9,502 nucleotides of DNA, taken from NCBI GenBank assembly GCA_002862325.1, contig PKCT01000152.1, positions 1 to 9,502 of the forward strand, written 5' to 3'. Positions 1 through 7,900 of the stretch are shown here, piece by piece (within the stretch, counting starts at the first letter, position 1; every line of letters begins with the position of its first letter). The DNA is from Phycisphaerae bacterium. Its GTDB lineage: Bacteria > Planctomycetota > Phycisphaerae > Phycisphaerales > SM1A02. A program made the position numbers and the translations under genes. Under the pieces are notes generated by a model. The model ran no database searches, was not told where the DNA came from, and was given only the letters and a program-made list of their open reading frames with translations.

Positions 1-72
1 GTCTTCACCACCAGTCTCGGAGGACAGACCGCCGCGGTCGTGCTTCGTCGTCACGAGGAGGGCAGCGCGTGA
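1..72 (+). CDS. C-terminal end of a ketoacyl-synthase-like protein (partial, 5' end outside window)
   Basis: Only the last 23 codons and the TGA stop (70-72) are present. The tail, TSLGGQTAAVVLRR followed by HEEGSA, lines up with the end of the next gene's product (FGFGGQNDTLVISR). Both have the G-G-Q loop and the final beta strand of the thiolase fold, so this is probably a second member of the beta-ketoacyl synthase family. It lacks the N-x-F-G-F-G-G loop typical of active condensing enzymes and has only S-L-G-G there. Such loss is seen in chain-length-factor-like partners, so it may be a KS-beta-type subunit, but the residue at the active-site position lies outside the window. The stop overlaps the next start as GTGA, which implies translational coupling and perhaps a heterodimer. 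The family call rests on a very short stretch. Confidence 0.6.
   Translation, partial: VFTTSLGGQTAAVVLRRHEEGSA
55..62 (+). promoter_or_regulatory. Shine-Dalgarno for the ketoacyl synthase gene
   Basis: GAGGAGGG lies 6 bases before the GTG at 69, inside the last codons of the preceding gene. It is a near-perfect anti-16S match and supports the GTG start and the 4-base overlap with the upstream stop. Confidence 0.75.
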
Positions 73-1394
73 GCACGCGAAGCGACCAGGAGCGGGTGGT
101 GATCACCGGGATGGGTTGGATCACCCCGCTTGGACACGATCTCGATTCGGTGTGGACGAAGCTGATCTCCGCGGGGAGCGGCATGGCGCCGATCACCCGA
201 TTCGACGCGAAGACCTTCCCGACGACTTTCGCGGCCGAGGTTCGTGACTTCGACTTCAGGGACTTCGTCCAGGACCCGTCGTGGCACGAACACGCCGGGC
301 TCAACGTGCAGTTCGCGCTCGGCGCTGCGCGTCAGGCGTGGAACCAGGCCGGTCTCGATCGGGGTGGATTCGACGCGTTCCGCGCCGGCGTCTATCTCGG
401 CGCGGGCGAAGGCGTGCTGGACTTCGACAACTATGCGGCCAGCAACATCGCCGCGTGGAACGCCGAGACCCGTCGGATCGACGGGGACCGTTGGGTCGCC
501 GAGGCGATGCGACGGATGGACGCCTGGTGCGAGATCGAGCAGGAACCGAACATGCCGCTCGCGCATCTGAGTCGCGAGTTCGGATTGCAGGGTCCCGCCT
601 ACAACTGCCTGACCGCCTGCGCCGCCAGCACGCAGGCCATTGGTGAAGCGACCGACATCCTCCGACGCGGCGACGCGGACCTCATGCTCTCCGGTGGAAC
701 CCATACGATGATCCACCCGCTGGGGGTGACGGGGTTCAATCGATTGACCGCGATGTCCCAATTCGACGGGGACCCGACCGAGGCGTCTCGTCCCTTCGAT
801 CGGACCCGAGGCGGGTTCGTGATGGGAGAGGGATCGGGCATGGTGGTGCTCGAGACGCTCGATCACGCGAAGAAGCGCGGCGCCGCACCGCTGGTCGAGA
901 TTCTCGGATACGGATCGAGCTGCGACGCCTATCGGATCACCGACATCCAGCCCGACGGACGGGGCGCCGCCGCGGCGATGTTCCAGGCGCTGGCCGAGGC
1001 CGGGCTCGATCCGGACGCGGAAGACCGCGGCCGACCTGCGGTCCAGTACATCTCCGCCCACGGAACCGGGACGAAGGAGAACGACTCCATCGAGACCCGT
1101 GCGGTGAAGGCGGTCTTCGGCGATCGTGCTCCGAATATCCCCATGAGTTCGATCAAGAGCATGATGGGCCACCTGATCGCCGCGGCCGGCGCGGTCGAAC
1201 TGATCACCAGCGCCCTGGCGATCCAGCACGGCGCGATCCCGCCGACCCGCAACCTGCACCACCCCGATCCCGACCTCGATCTGGACTACGTCCCGAACGA
1301 GGCGCGGGAGACCACGGTCGACGTCGCGCTCTCGAATAACTTCGGTTTCGGCGGTCAGAACGACACGCTGGTGATCTCCCGGATGGCCGACTGA
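69..1394 (+). CDS. Beta-ketoacyl-[acyl-carrier-protein] synthase, FabF/KAS II family
   Basis: This 441-residue condensing enzyme would catalyse decarboxylative Claisen condensation of malonyl-ACP with an acyl thioester in the cytoplasm. The protein opens with VVITGMGWITPLG, typical of FabF. The catalytic triad is intact: Cys184 in TACAAS, His331 in HGTGT and His368 in SIKSMMGHLIAAAG, with Lys363 in the same motif. The C-terminal loop NNFGFGGQN (423-431) is also complete. It is about 30 residues longer than typical FabF (about 412), with much of the extra length between the G-A-G-E-G loop (111-115) and the active Cys, including residues about 128-160. The GTG start is fixed by a strong Shine-Dalgarno and a GTGA overlap with an upstream KS-like gene. 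That pairing suggests a specialised fatty-acid or polyketide-like pathway rather than housekeeping FabF, but no ACP, ketoreductase or dehydratase gene is in view. The family is certain; the product is unknown. Confidence 0.93.
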   Translation: MSTRSDQERVVITGMGWITPLGHDLDSVWTKLISAGSGMAPITRFDAKTFPTTFAAEVRDFDFRDFVQDPSWHEHAGLNVQFALGAARQAWNQAGLDRGGFDAFRAGVYLGAGEGVLDFDNYAASNIAAWNAETRRIDGDRWVAEAMRRMDAWCEIEQEPNMPLAHLSREFGLQGPAYNCLTACAASTQAIGEATDILRRGDADLMLSGGTHTMIHPLGVTGFNRLTAMSQFDGDPTEASRPFDRTRGGFVMGEGSGMVVLETLDHAKKRGAAPLVEILGYGSSCDAYRITDIQPDGRGAAAAMFQALAEAGLDPDAEDRGRPAVQYISAHGTGTKENDSIETRAVKAVFGDRAPNIPMSSIKSMMGHLIAAAGAVELITSALAIQHGAIPPTRNLHHPDPDLDLDYVPNEARETTVDVALSNNFGFGGQNDTLVISRMAD

Positions 1395-1397
1395 ATC

Positions 1398-2060
1398 GTG
1401 TCCGTCGGTACCGATCGACGCCGGTCGCGCATCGTCGCCGTGGTGGGCACGCTCCTGCTGCTGCTCGTCCTTCTCGTGGTCTATCGCCTGGTGGTCCACC
1501 GCCCGGCGTGGTGGGTCGCGGCGGGGGACTCCTCGTCGCTCGCACAGGCTCGCGGCGTCGCCACCGAAAACGCCGTCGTGCGGGAACTCACCCGGGTCCG
1601 AGGGCCCGAGTCGTGGGGGTTCGTTCTCGGTGAAGAGGACGTGAACGCCTGGCTCGTGAATCGACTCGAGCCCTGGTCGAGGAGTCAGGGGCGGCAGGTC
1701 CTGCCCGAGGGGATCGGTGATCCCCGGATCCGGTTCGCGGACGGGTGGATCGAGCTCGGGGTGATGGCCGAGCAGGGTGGGGCGGAGATCCTCGTCCTCC
1801 TTCGGATCGACGCGACCCTCGACCCCGACCGGCTTCGCATCGACGTCTCCGGAGGCGGCGACGGCCTCGCCTCCGTCCTGACCTCCGCGTTGATCGACGC
1901 GTTCGCCTCGGAGCTCGAGGGCGTGGACGAGTCGGCGAGCGGCATGGGGTCGATTCTTGAGCCGATCGTCGAGCTTACCGACGGACGGCGCGTCATCATC
2001 GAGGATTTCGAGATCGTGCCCGGCGAGCTCGCGGTGCGATTCAGGACCGAGCGTCCCTGA
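1398..2060 (+). CDS. Hypothetical protein with a single N-terminal membrane anchor
   Basis: I do not recognise the family. The 220-residue product starts with a basic stretch (RRRSR, 7-11) followed by a strongly hydrophobic segment, about residues 12-29, with no signal-peptidase site that I can see. This predicts one transmembrane helix with the roughly 190-residue remainder outside the membrane. The outer part begins with a helical region containing LGEEDVNAWL (77-86). It then alternates short strands with acidic loops and ends in EDFEIVPGELAVRFR. The EEDVNAWL pattern after an anchor recalls the E-x-x-x-N-x-x-L stretch in anchored proteins such as YpmS/DUF2140, but that is a weak resemblance, not an assignment. 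The GTG start lies 3 bases after the synthase stop with no clear Shine-Dalgarno, so translation is probably coupled to the synthase gene. No cysteines are visible. The reading frame is well supported by codon use. Confidence 0.75.
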   Translation: MSVGTDRRRSRIVAVVGTLLLLLVLLVVYRLVVHRPAWWVAAGDSSSLAQARGVATENAVVRELTRVRGPESWGFVLGEEDVNAWLVNRLEPWSRSQGRQVLPEGIGDPRIRFADGWIELGVMAEQGGAEILVLLRIDATLDPDRLRIDVSGGGDGLASVLTSALIDAFASELEGVDESASGMGSILEPIVELTDGRRVIIEDFEIVPGELAVRFRTERP

Positions 2061-2176
2061 ATTCTGGACGATCGTCCGATCCGCGTCGGTCAGATCGCGT
2101 GATCCAGGGTGTTGGAGGATCATGTCCAGAGCGTGACGCCGTCTCCTCGACGTCGCGAGAGGGTCTCCGCCACACC
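2061..2176 (+). other. Gap before addB with palindrome and mini-ORF
   Basis: This 116-base stretch separates the membrane-protein stop from the preferred addB start. It contains the perfect 12-base palindrome GGACGATCGTCC (2066-2077). It also holds GGAGG (2114-2118) placed 3 bases before ATG TCC AGA GCG TGA (2122-2136), a five-codon reading frame in a different frame from addB. There is no T-tract hairpin that would mark a terminator, and no convincing -35/-10 pair. If addB instead starts at the in-frame GTG at 2099, most of this stretch is coding. Confidence 0.4.
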
Positions 2177-4984
2177 ATGCACAACGAGCGAGATTCCATC
2201 CTGCCTCCGACGCTTCGACGCCTTGCGGTCGGAACGCTCGCACCGATCAACGAGGCGGCGACGAGTCTGCTCGACAGACCCACGGACGAGCTGGGGGAGA
2301 TCGATCTTTCGCGAACCCTGGTCGTCGTGCCCGGCGCTCGGGCCGGTCGGCAGCTCCTGCTCACGCTCGATGCGCTCGCGACCGAGCGGAAGATCGCGAT
2401 GGTTCCACCTCGCACCGTCACGCCTTCCACGCTCCTGGCCACCATGTCGCCCCGACTCGCACGCCCGGTCTGCGATGCCGACACGTGGACCGCGTCGGTC
2501 GCGGACGTCCTGGGAAGAGGTGGACCGGCGGTCGCCGCGGTGTTGTCCAACTCGACCGGCACGGTGGAACGACGCGCGATGGCGAAGACCCTGGTCGCGG
2601 CGGACCGTCGACTCCGCGCCGGCATGGTCGACTGGGACGACGCGGCGAGCGCGGCCGAGTCGCTTGGTGGCGACCCCGACCGCTATCGATCGATCGGTAC
2701 GATCATGCTCGATGCCCGAGGGCGACTCGATCGCCTGGGCTTCTTCGAACCTGAGCAGGCGGCGGTTGAGCGACTCATGGCGTTCGAGACGCGTCCGGAG
2801 TCGGAGGAGGTTCGGGACTTCGACGAGCTGGTGCTCTTCGGCCTGGTCGATCCCACCCCGCGGTTCCGGCGGGTCGCCGAAACCGCGGCCGCGGTCGGCC
2901 TCGACGTGACGGTGATGACGATCGCCGGTCCTTCTCGAACGGATGCCTTCGACCCGTGGGGCGCGGTCCGTCCATCCGTCTGGCTCGCGGCGCCACCGGT
3001 GGTTCCGCTCGAATCGATCCAGGTCGAGGCCGATCCCATGGAGGAGGCGATCGGTGTGGTCGATCGTCTCGGGGAGATCGCGGCGACGACGAACGATCGT
3101 CTCGATCCCGATCGAGTCGGGATCGTCCTCGCGGACGAGGCCAACGCCGATCTTCTTCGTCGGGAGTGTTCGGCCGTCGGTGTGTCCATCCACCTCGCCA
3201 CCGGTCGAACCCTCGCGTCGACCGCGGTCGCCCGAAGTCTCTCGAGCCTCGAGCGGTGGTGGACGCACGGGGACACCGACGCCTTCGGCGCCGTGCTCGC
3301 GGATCCCATCGCGAGTCGCCTCGCCCGACTCGGCGATGCCACCGCCGAGTCGGTCTGGTCGGCGTGGGCGGCGACCTCGGTTCCGATTCCCGCGGTCGAA
3401 GGATGCTTCGCCGGCGTTGAACCGGTGCTCGAAACGTCGCGCAAGGCCTTCCAGACCGCATGCGATGTGGTGGTCGACGGTCCGCTCGGCGTCACGATCG
3501 ATGCGATCCTGGAGCTGCTCGGATCAATCGTTCAGCCGAACGATCCCGATCTCGGTCGGGCGTTCGACGCGTTGGTATCGGTGGCGGCGCCGGTCGTTCG
3601 CATCCCGGAGTCGCTGCAACCCACGACGACGCCGGCCGAGGCGTGTGCCGTCCTCCTCGATCTCACCCGGACGACATCCGTTCCAGGCGCTCAGGATCCC
3701 GAGGCGCTCGAGACGATCGGTTGGCTCGAGGCGCCGTTCGATCCGACCCCGATGGTGATGGTGGTCGGGATGCACGACGGCGCCGTGCCGGGCGACGCCG
3801 AGGATCCACTGCTGCCCAACGCTCTTCGGACCGCGCTCGGACTCGACGACGAAGCCTCCCGACGGGCGCGCGATCTCTGGGTGCTCGAATCGATCCTGGG
3901 TCGCGATCCCGACGCGAGGTTTTCCGTCCCGCGTCGAAGTCTCTCCGGCGAACCGCTGGTGCCGTCGCGGCTCCTCTTCGGGGATCGCGGGGAGGATCTC
4001 GCCAGACGCGTGGGACGACTCTTCGAGACGCCGGTCGTTCGGCCGGTGCCGGCTGCGGCGGTCGGCGCCTTCGGGCGCTGTCGGCCTCCCATCCCGCCGA
4101 CTCCGCCGCCCGATCCCATGAAGGCGATGAGCGTGACCGCTTTCCGCACCTACCTCAAGTCGCCGTATCGGTTCTGGGTGGAACGGGTGCTCGGCCTCAA
4201 GGTGGACGAGCCGGTCGGACATGAATTCGATCCTCGGACCTTCGGAAACCTCCTGCACGACGCGGTCGAGACCTTCGGTAAGGCGGAGCGCGATCGACAA
4301 CGTCGAGGCGACGCACCGACGACCGATCCCGGAGCGATCGAGGAGGAGCTCGTCGAGGCGCTGCGCAGCGGCGCGGCGTCGATCCTGCCCGCGGAGCCGG
4401 GCGTCGGCATCAGACTCCAGATGCGCGTCATCGAGAAGCGACTGGCGATGATCGCGGAGAAGCAGGCGGCGTGGACGCTCCAGGGGTGGAGCATCCACGA
4501 CGTCGAAGCATCGATCGAGAAGGTCCTCGAGATCCCCGGCGACGTCGGACAGCGGGTGACCGGTCGGATCGACCGCATCGATCGCCACGACGAACACGGT
4601 TGGATGGTGATCGACTTCAAGAGTTCCGATCGTGGCGACTATCCGAACAAGACGCACTACCTGAAGGGTCAGGATCGCTGGATCGATCTGCAGCTGCCGC
4701 TCTATCGATGGGCCGCCTTGACCATGCTTCCCGGGGAACCCGAGATCGCGTCGATCGCCTCGGCGTACTTCCTCGCGCCCGCGGATCCGGGCCGGGTCGG
4801 GATCGCCCGCGCCGACAAGATCGACGGGAAGTACGAGGAGGCGATGGACACCGCGGTGGAGGTCGTCCGTTCCATTCGGGCGGGGTGGTTCGAAGACGCG
4901 GGGCTTCAACCGCCGTACGGCGGAGATCCAATCTCCCTCTTCATGCGCACCCACGCCCTCGGCGATTCCGGGGAGGACGCGTGA
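2177..4984 (+). CDS. addB: AddB-like subunit of the AddAB helicase-nuclease
   Basis: AddB pairs with AddA to unwind and resect double-strand DNA breaks for RecA-dependent repair; its nuclease cuts one strand. From the ATG at 2177 the product has 935 residues. The N-terminal half is a degenerate superfamily 1 helicase fold. At the Walker A place it reads VVVPGARAGRQ (49-59), with no G-K-T, so ATP is probably not bound. Family landmarks follow: VVGMHDGAVP (529-538) and DPLLPNALR (543-551). The C-terminal RecB-type nuclease (about 650-900) has FGNLLHD with His694, GRIDR with Asp799, VIDFKSS with Asp813 and Lys815, and Gln839/Tyr843 in QLPLY, so it looks active. There are no cysteines from residue 648 onward, so the Fe-S staple of Bacillus-type AddB is absent. 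The start is uncertain: an in-frame GTG at 2099 would add 26 residues, but those look unlike family N termini and lack a Shine-Dalgarno. A GAGAGGG lies 13 bases before the ATG. The stop overlaps addA as TGATG. Confidence 0.88.
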   Translation: MHNERDSILPPTLRRLAVGTLAPINEAATSLLDRPTDELGEIDLSRTLVVVPGARAGRQLLLTLDALATERKIAMVPPRTVTPSTLLATMSPRLARPVCDADTWTASVADVLGRGGPAVAAVLSNSTGTVERRAMAKTLVAADRRLRAGMVDWDDAASAAESLGGDPDRYRSIGTIMLDARGRLDRLGFFEPEQAAVERLMAFETRPESEEVRDFDELVLFGLVDPTPRFRRVAETAAAVGLDVTVMTIAGPSRTDAFDPWGAVRPSVWLAAPPVVPLESIQVEADPMEEAIGVVDRLGEIAATTNDRLDPDRVGIVLADEANADLLRRECSAVGVSIHLATGRTLASTAVARSLSSLERWWTHGDTDAFGAVLADPIASRLARLGDATAESVWSAWAATSVPIPAVEGCFAGVEPVLETSRKAFQTACDVVVDGPLGVTIDAILELLGSIVQPNDPDLGRAFDALVSVAAPVVRIPESLQPTTTPAEACAVLLDLTRTTSVPGAQDPEALETIGWLEAPFDPTPMVMVVGMHDGAVPGDAEDPLLPNALRTALGLDDEASRRARDLWVLESILGRDPDARFSVPRRSLSGEPLVPSRLLFGDRGEDLARRVGRLFETPVVRPVPAAAVGAFGRCRPPIPPTPPPDPMKAMSVTAFRTYLKSPYRFWVERVLGLKVDEPVGHEFDPRTFGNLLHDAVETFGKAERDRQRRGDAPTTDPGAIEEELVEALRSGAASILPAEPGVGIRLQMRVIEKRLAMIAEKQAAWTLQGWSIHDVEASIEKVLEIPGDVGQRVTGRIDRIDRHDEHGWMVIDFKSSDRGDYPNKTHYLKGQDRWIDLQLPLYRWAALTMLPGEPEIASIASAYFLAPADPGRVGIARADKIDGKYEEAMDTAVEVVRSIRAGWFEDAGLQPPYGGDPISLFMRTHALGDSGEDA
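4970..4977 (+). promoter_or_regulatory. Shine-Dalgarno for addA
   Basis: GGGGAGGA sits inside the last codons of addB, 6 bases before the ATG at 4984. It fixes the addA start at the TGATG overlap rather than at the in-frame codons far upstream (from 4471), which lie within addB. Together with the one-base overlap it indicates coupled translation of the two subunits. Confidence 0.8.
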
Positions 4985-7900
4985 TGTCCGATCCGCGGTT
5001 CCCTTCGAGCATCGATCCCGCGGTCCTGGTCGACCGGCGCATCATGGCGTCCGCCGGGACGGGCAAGACGTTCCGTCTGACCGGTCGCTTCCTCGAGCTC
5101 GTGCTCTCGGGCATCGATCCGGGCCAGATCCTCGCCACGACGTTCACCCGAGCCGCCGCGGGGGAGATCCGGGACCGGGTCTTCCAGCTCGCGGCCCAAC
5201 TCGTCCTCGAGGAGAAGGCGCGTCGAAGCGCGGTCTCCAGCCGGCGGGTCTCGCTGTCCGAGATCACCGACGTCGCGGCGACCGCCGCCCTCGAGCGGTT
5301 GGTCGAAGCGATGCCGAACCTGCAGATCCGCACGCTCGACAGCGTCTTCGCGAGTCTGGCCGGCGGGCTCGGGCCGGCTTCGGGACTGCCCGAGGAGGTT
5401 CGACTCGTCGACGGCGAGGAATGGCTCGTGCTCCTGCGGGAGGCGATTCGAGAGGCGCTCGACGCGGGCGACGAGGAGGAGATCCTCGAGACGCTCGAGA
5501 CCCTGGGGCGCGGTGCGGGGCGGATGGCGATCGTGCGCACGGTCGAGAACGCGGTGGTCGATCTTCTGATCCGGCGCGACGAATCGACGCCCGCGGCGTG
5601 GGACTGGCCGATGCCGGCCCGCGATGTCGCCGGGCTCGAAGCGGTGAGGGCGTCGCTCCTGGCGAATCGCGAGGGATTGAAGCCCTCGATCGGGAAGGCG
5701 CTCTCGAAGGTGGTCGACCTCATCGACCTCGGTTGCGTCACCGACGGGAGCGGCTGGCTCGCGTTGTCGAAGAACACGCTTCTCACAAACGGCGCGTCGT
5801 CGGGGAGCGGTACCTACAGCAGGACGCCCATTCCCGAGGTGCTGCGTCCGATCCTCGACCGGCTCCAGGAACTCGTGGAGGCCGGGAACCTTCGGCACCT
5901 CGCCCGCCGAACCGGATGCCTTCGACATCTCATCGACGAGATCGTTCCGCGACTCGACGCGGTCAAGCGCGAGGGGCGGGTGGTCGAATTCGACGACTTC
6001 GTCCGGGCACTCGATCCGCAACGCGGCGGCGTCGCGAACGAGGACCTCGACGAACTGTGGTTCAGGCTCGACACCACGCTCGAGCATCTTCTCCTCGACG
6101 AGTTCCAGGACACCTCTGCCACCCAGTGGCGGGCGTTGCGTCCGCTCGCCGCGGAGATCCTCGCCGGAGGTGACGGCGAACGGCCACGATCGTTCTTCGT
6201 GGTGGGGGACGTGAAGCAGTCGATCTACGGCTGGCGCGGTGGGGATCCCGGCATCCTCGAGCGCTTGCCGGAGGTGGTCGGTCCCGGCCGGGTCGATCTC
6301 GAGACCGAGCGGCTCGATCGAAGCTGGCGATCGAGCCCGGCGGTCATCGATCTGGTCAACCGGATCTTCGGCGGGGTCGGCGAACTCGCGGCGGTGCGTG
6401 ACCGATCGACCGCGGCGGCGGCGCACTTCCAGGAGATCTTCGCGCCGCACACGCCTGCGCTCGATCATGCGGGCGAGGCGGTCGTCGAGTTCCTCGAGGC
6501 GCCGACCGAAGAGGATGCGACCAAGGATCTCGCCAGGCAGGCGGCGGAGGCGGCCGCGAAGCTGGTTGCCCGTCATGGACTCCAGACCGAATCGGGCGGA
6601 CCGGCGGTCGCGGTCCTCGTGCGCACGAACAAGCCGATCGGCCCGATCGTCGAGGCATTGCGAGAACTGGGCATCCCCGCGAGCGGCCGCGGTAGCGGTT
6701 CCCTGCTCGACGCCGAGGCGGCGACGCTCGTGGTGCAGGCGTTCCGTCTCGCCGCGGACCCGGAGGATCGCCTGGCCGCCGAGGATCTCGCCCGCAGTCC
6801 CCTGGGGCCTCTCGTGGGTCTCGACGCACCGGTCGGCCATGGTCGTCTCGCCTCCGAGGATCGACGCCGCTGTGCGATCGCCCTGCGGGATCGCTTCGCG
6901 GTCGAAGGGCCGGTGGAGGTGATCGACGGCTGGCGACGGGCGCTCGCATCGCGGTTCACCGCCCGTGAAGCCGCGCGTTGGCGACAGATCGTCGAGATCC
7001 TGCAGCCGCTCGAGATCGACACCGACGCGCCGCGTTCGCCGCGCGATCTGGCTCGACTCCTCGAGACGGCACGAGTCGACGACCCGGGTGGGGAGGGCGT
7101 CGTCGTCATGAGCGTCCACCAGTCCAAGGGGCTCGAGTTCCCCGGGGTCGTCGTCACCGAGATGGGGAAACCGTTCTTCCGTCAGCCGACGATCGCGGCC
7201 GCTGCACCGCCGCTGCCCGCGGCTCCGAGCGAGCGGGTCTGCACGTGGTATCGCGAGGAGGGGCGACCGGCGTCGTCGGAACCGGTCCATCAGGAGACCG
7301 TCGACCGCATGGTGCTCGAAGCGTTGTGCACCCTCTACGTCGCGATCACCCGCGCGTCGCATGATCTCGTGATCCAGGTTCCCAGGCCGAGCTACACCAC
7401 GAGGGGCGAGCTCGGCACCACGTCCCAGCAGAGTTGGGGCGGGGTGGTACGCGAGGCGCTGGGCCGCGACGGGCCGGAGGAAGAGGCCGACGACGGCGAC
7501 GACGCGACCGACCGAGTTCTCCTGCGCTGCACCCATGGGACTCGGCCCCCGGTCAAGACGCCCGTGATCCCGGCCCCGACCACGGCCCCTGAACCGACCG
7601 TGCCCCCCGATGCCGAATCGACGCCCGCCTGGCGGGTCGCGGCGATCGGCATGCGTCGACGCCCGATCGTGGCTGCGCCACCGTCGGCGACGTCGTCGCA
7701 TCGACGCGAGTTCGGGCCGGGAATCCAGGATGCGCTCGATCGCGGCACCGCGGTGCATGCCTGCTTCGAGCGGCTCGAATGGACGAAGGACGCCGATCGA
7801 CTCTCCGATCCGATCCTGCGGGAGGCGATCCAGCGACGGGTGCCCGGTCGAGACGATGCCTGGTGCGACGAGCCGATCGCCCTCTTCCGATCGGCCCTGG

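Noticed and set aside
2099..2176. addB starting at the GTG at 2099
   Set aside because: The extra 26 residues do not look like an AddB N terminus and the GTG has no Shine-Dalgarno. The ATG at 2177 is preferred, though only moderately.
51..2243. A 730-codon reverse-strand frame across the ketoacyl synthase and the membrane protein
   Set aside because: It has the same cause: it is aligned codon-for-codon opposite two genes in one frame, with low-complexity composition and no family motif.
2683..2703. Clustered CGATCGATCGG-type palindromes suggesting an operator inside addB
   Set aside because: Such GATC runs are common throughout the window and here simply encode in-frame AddB residues.
4471..4983. 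A 171-codon N-terminal extension of AddA in the same open frame
   Set aside because: It lies inside addB's nuclease domain in another frame and is Arg/Gly-rich. The strong Shine-Dalgarno, the TGATG overlap and the family N terminus all place the start at 4984.
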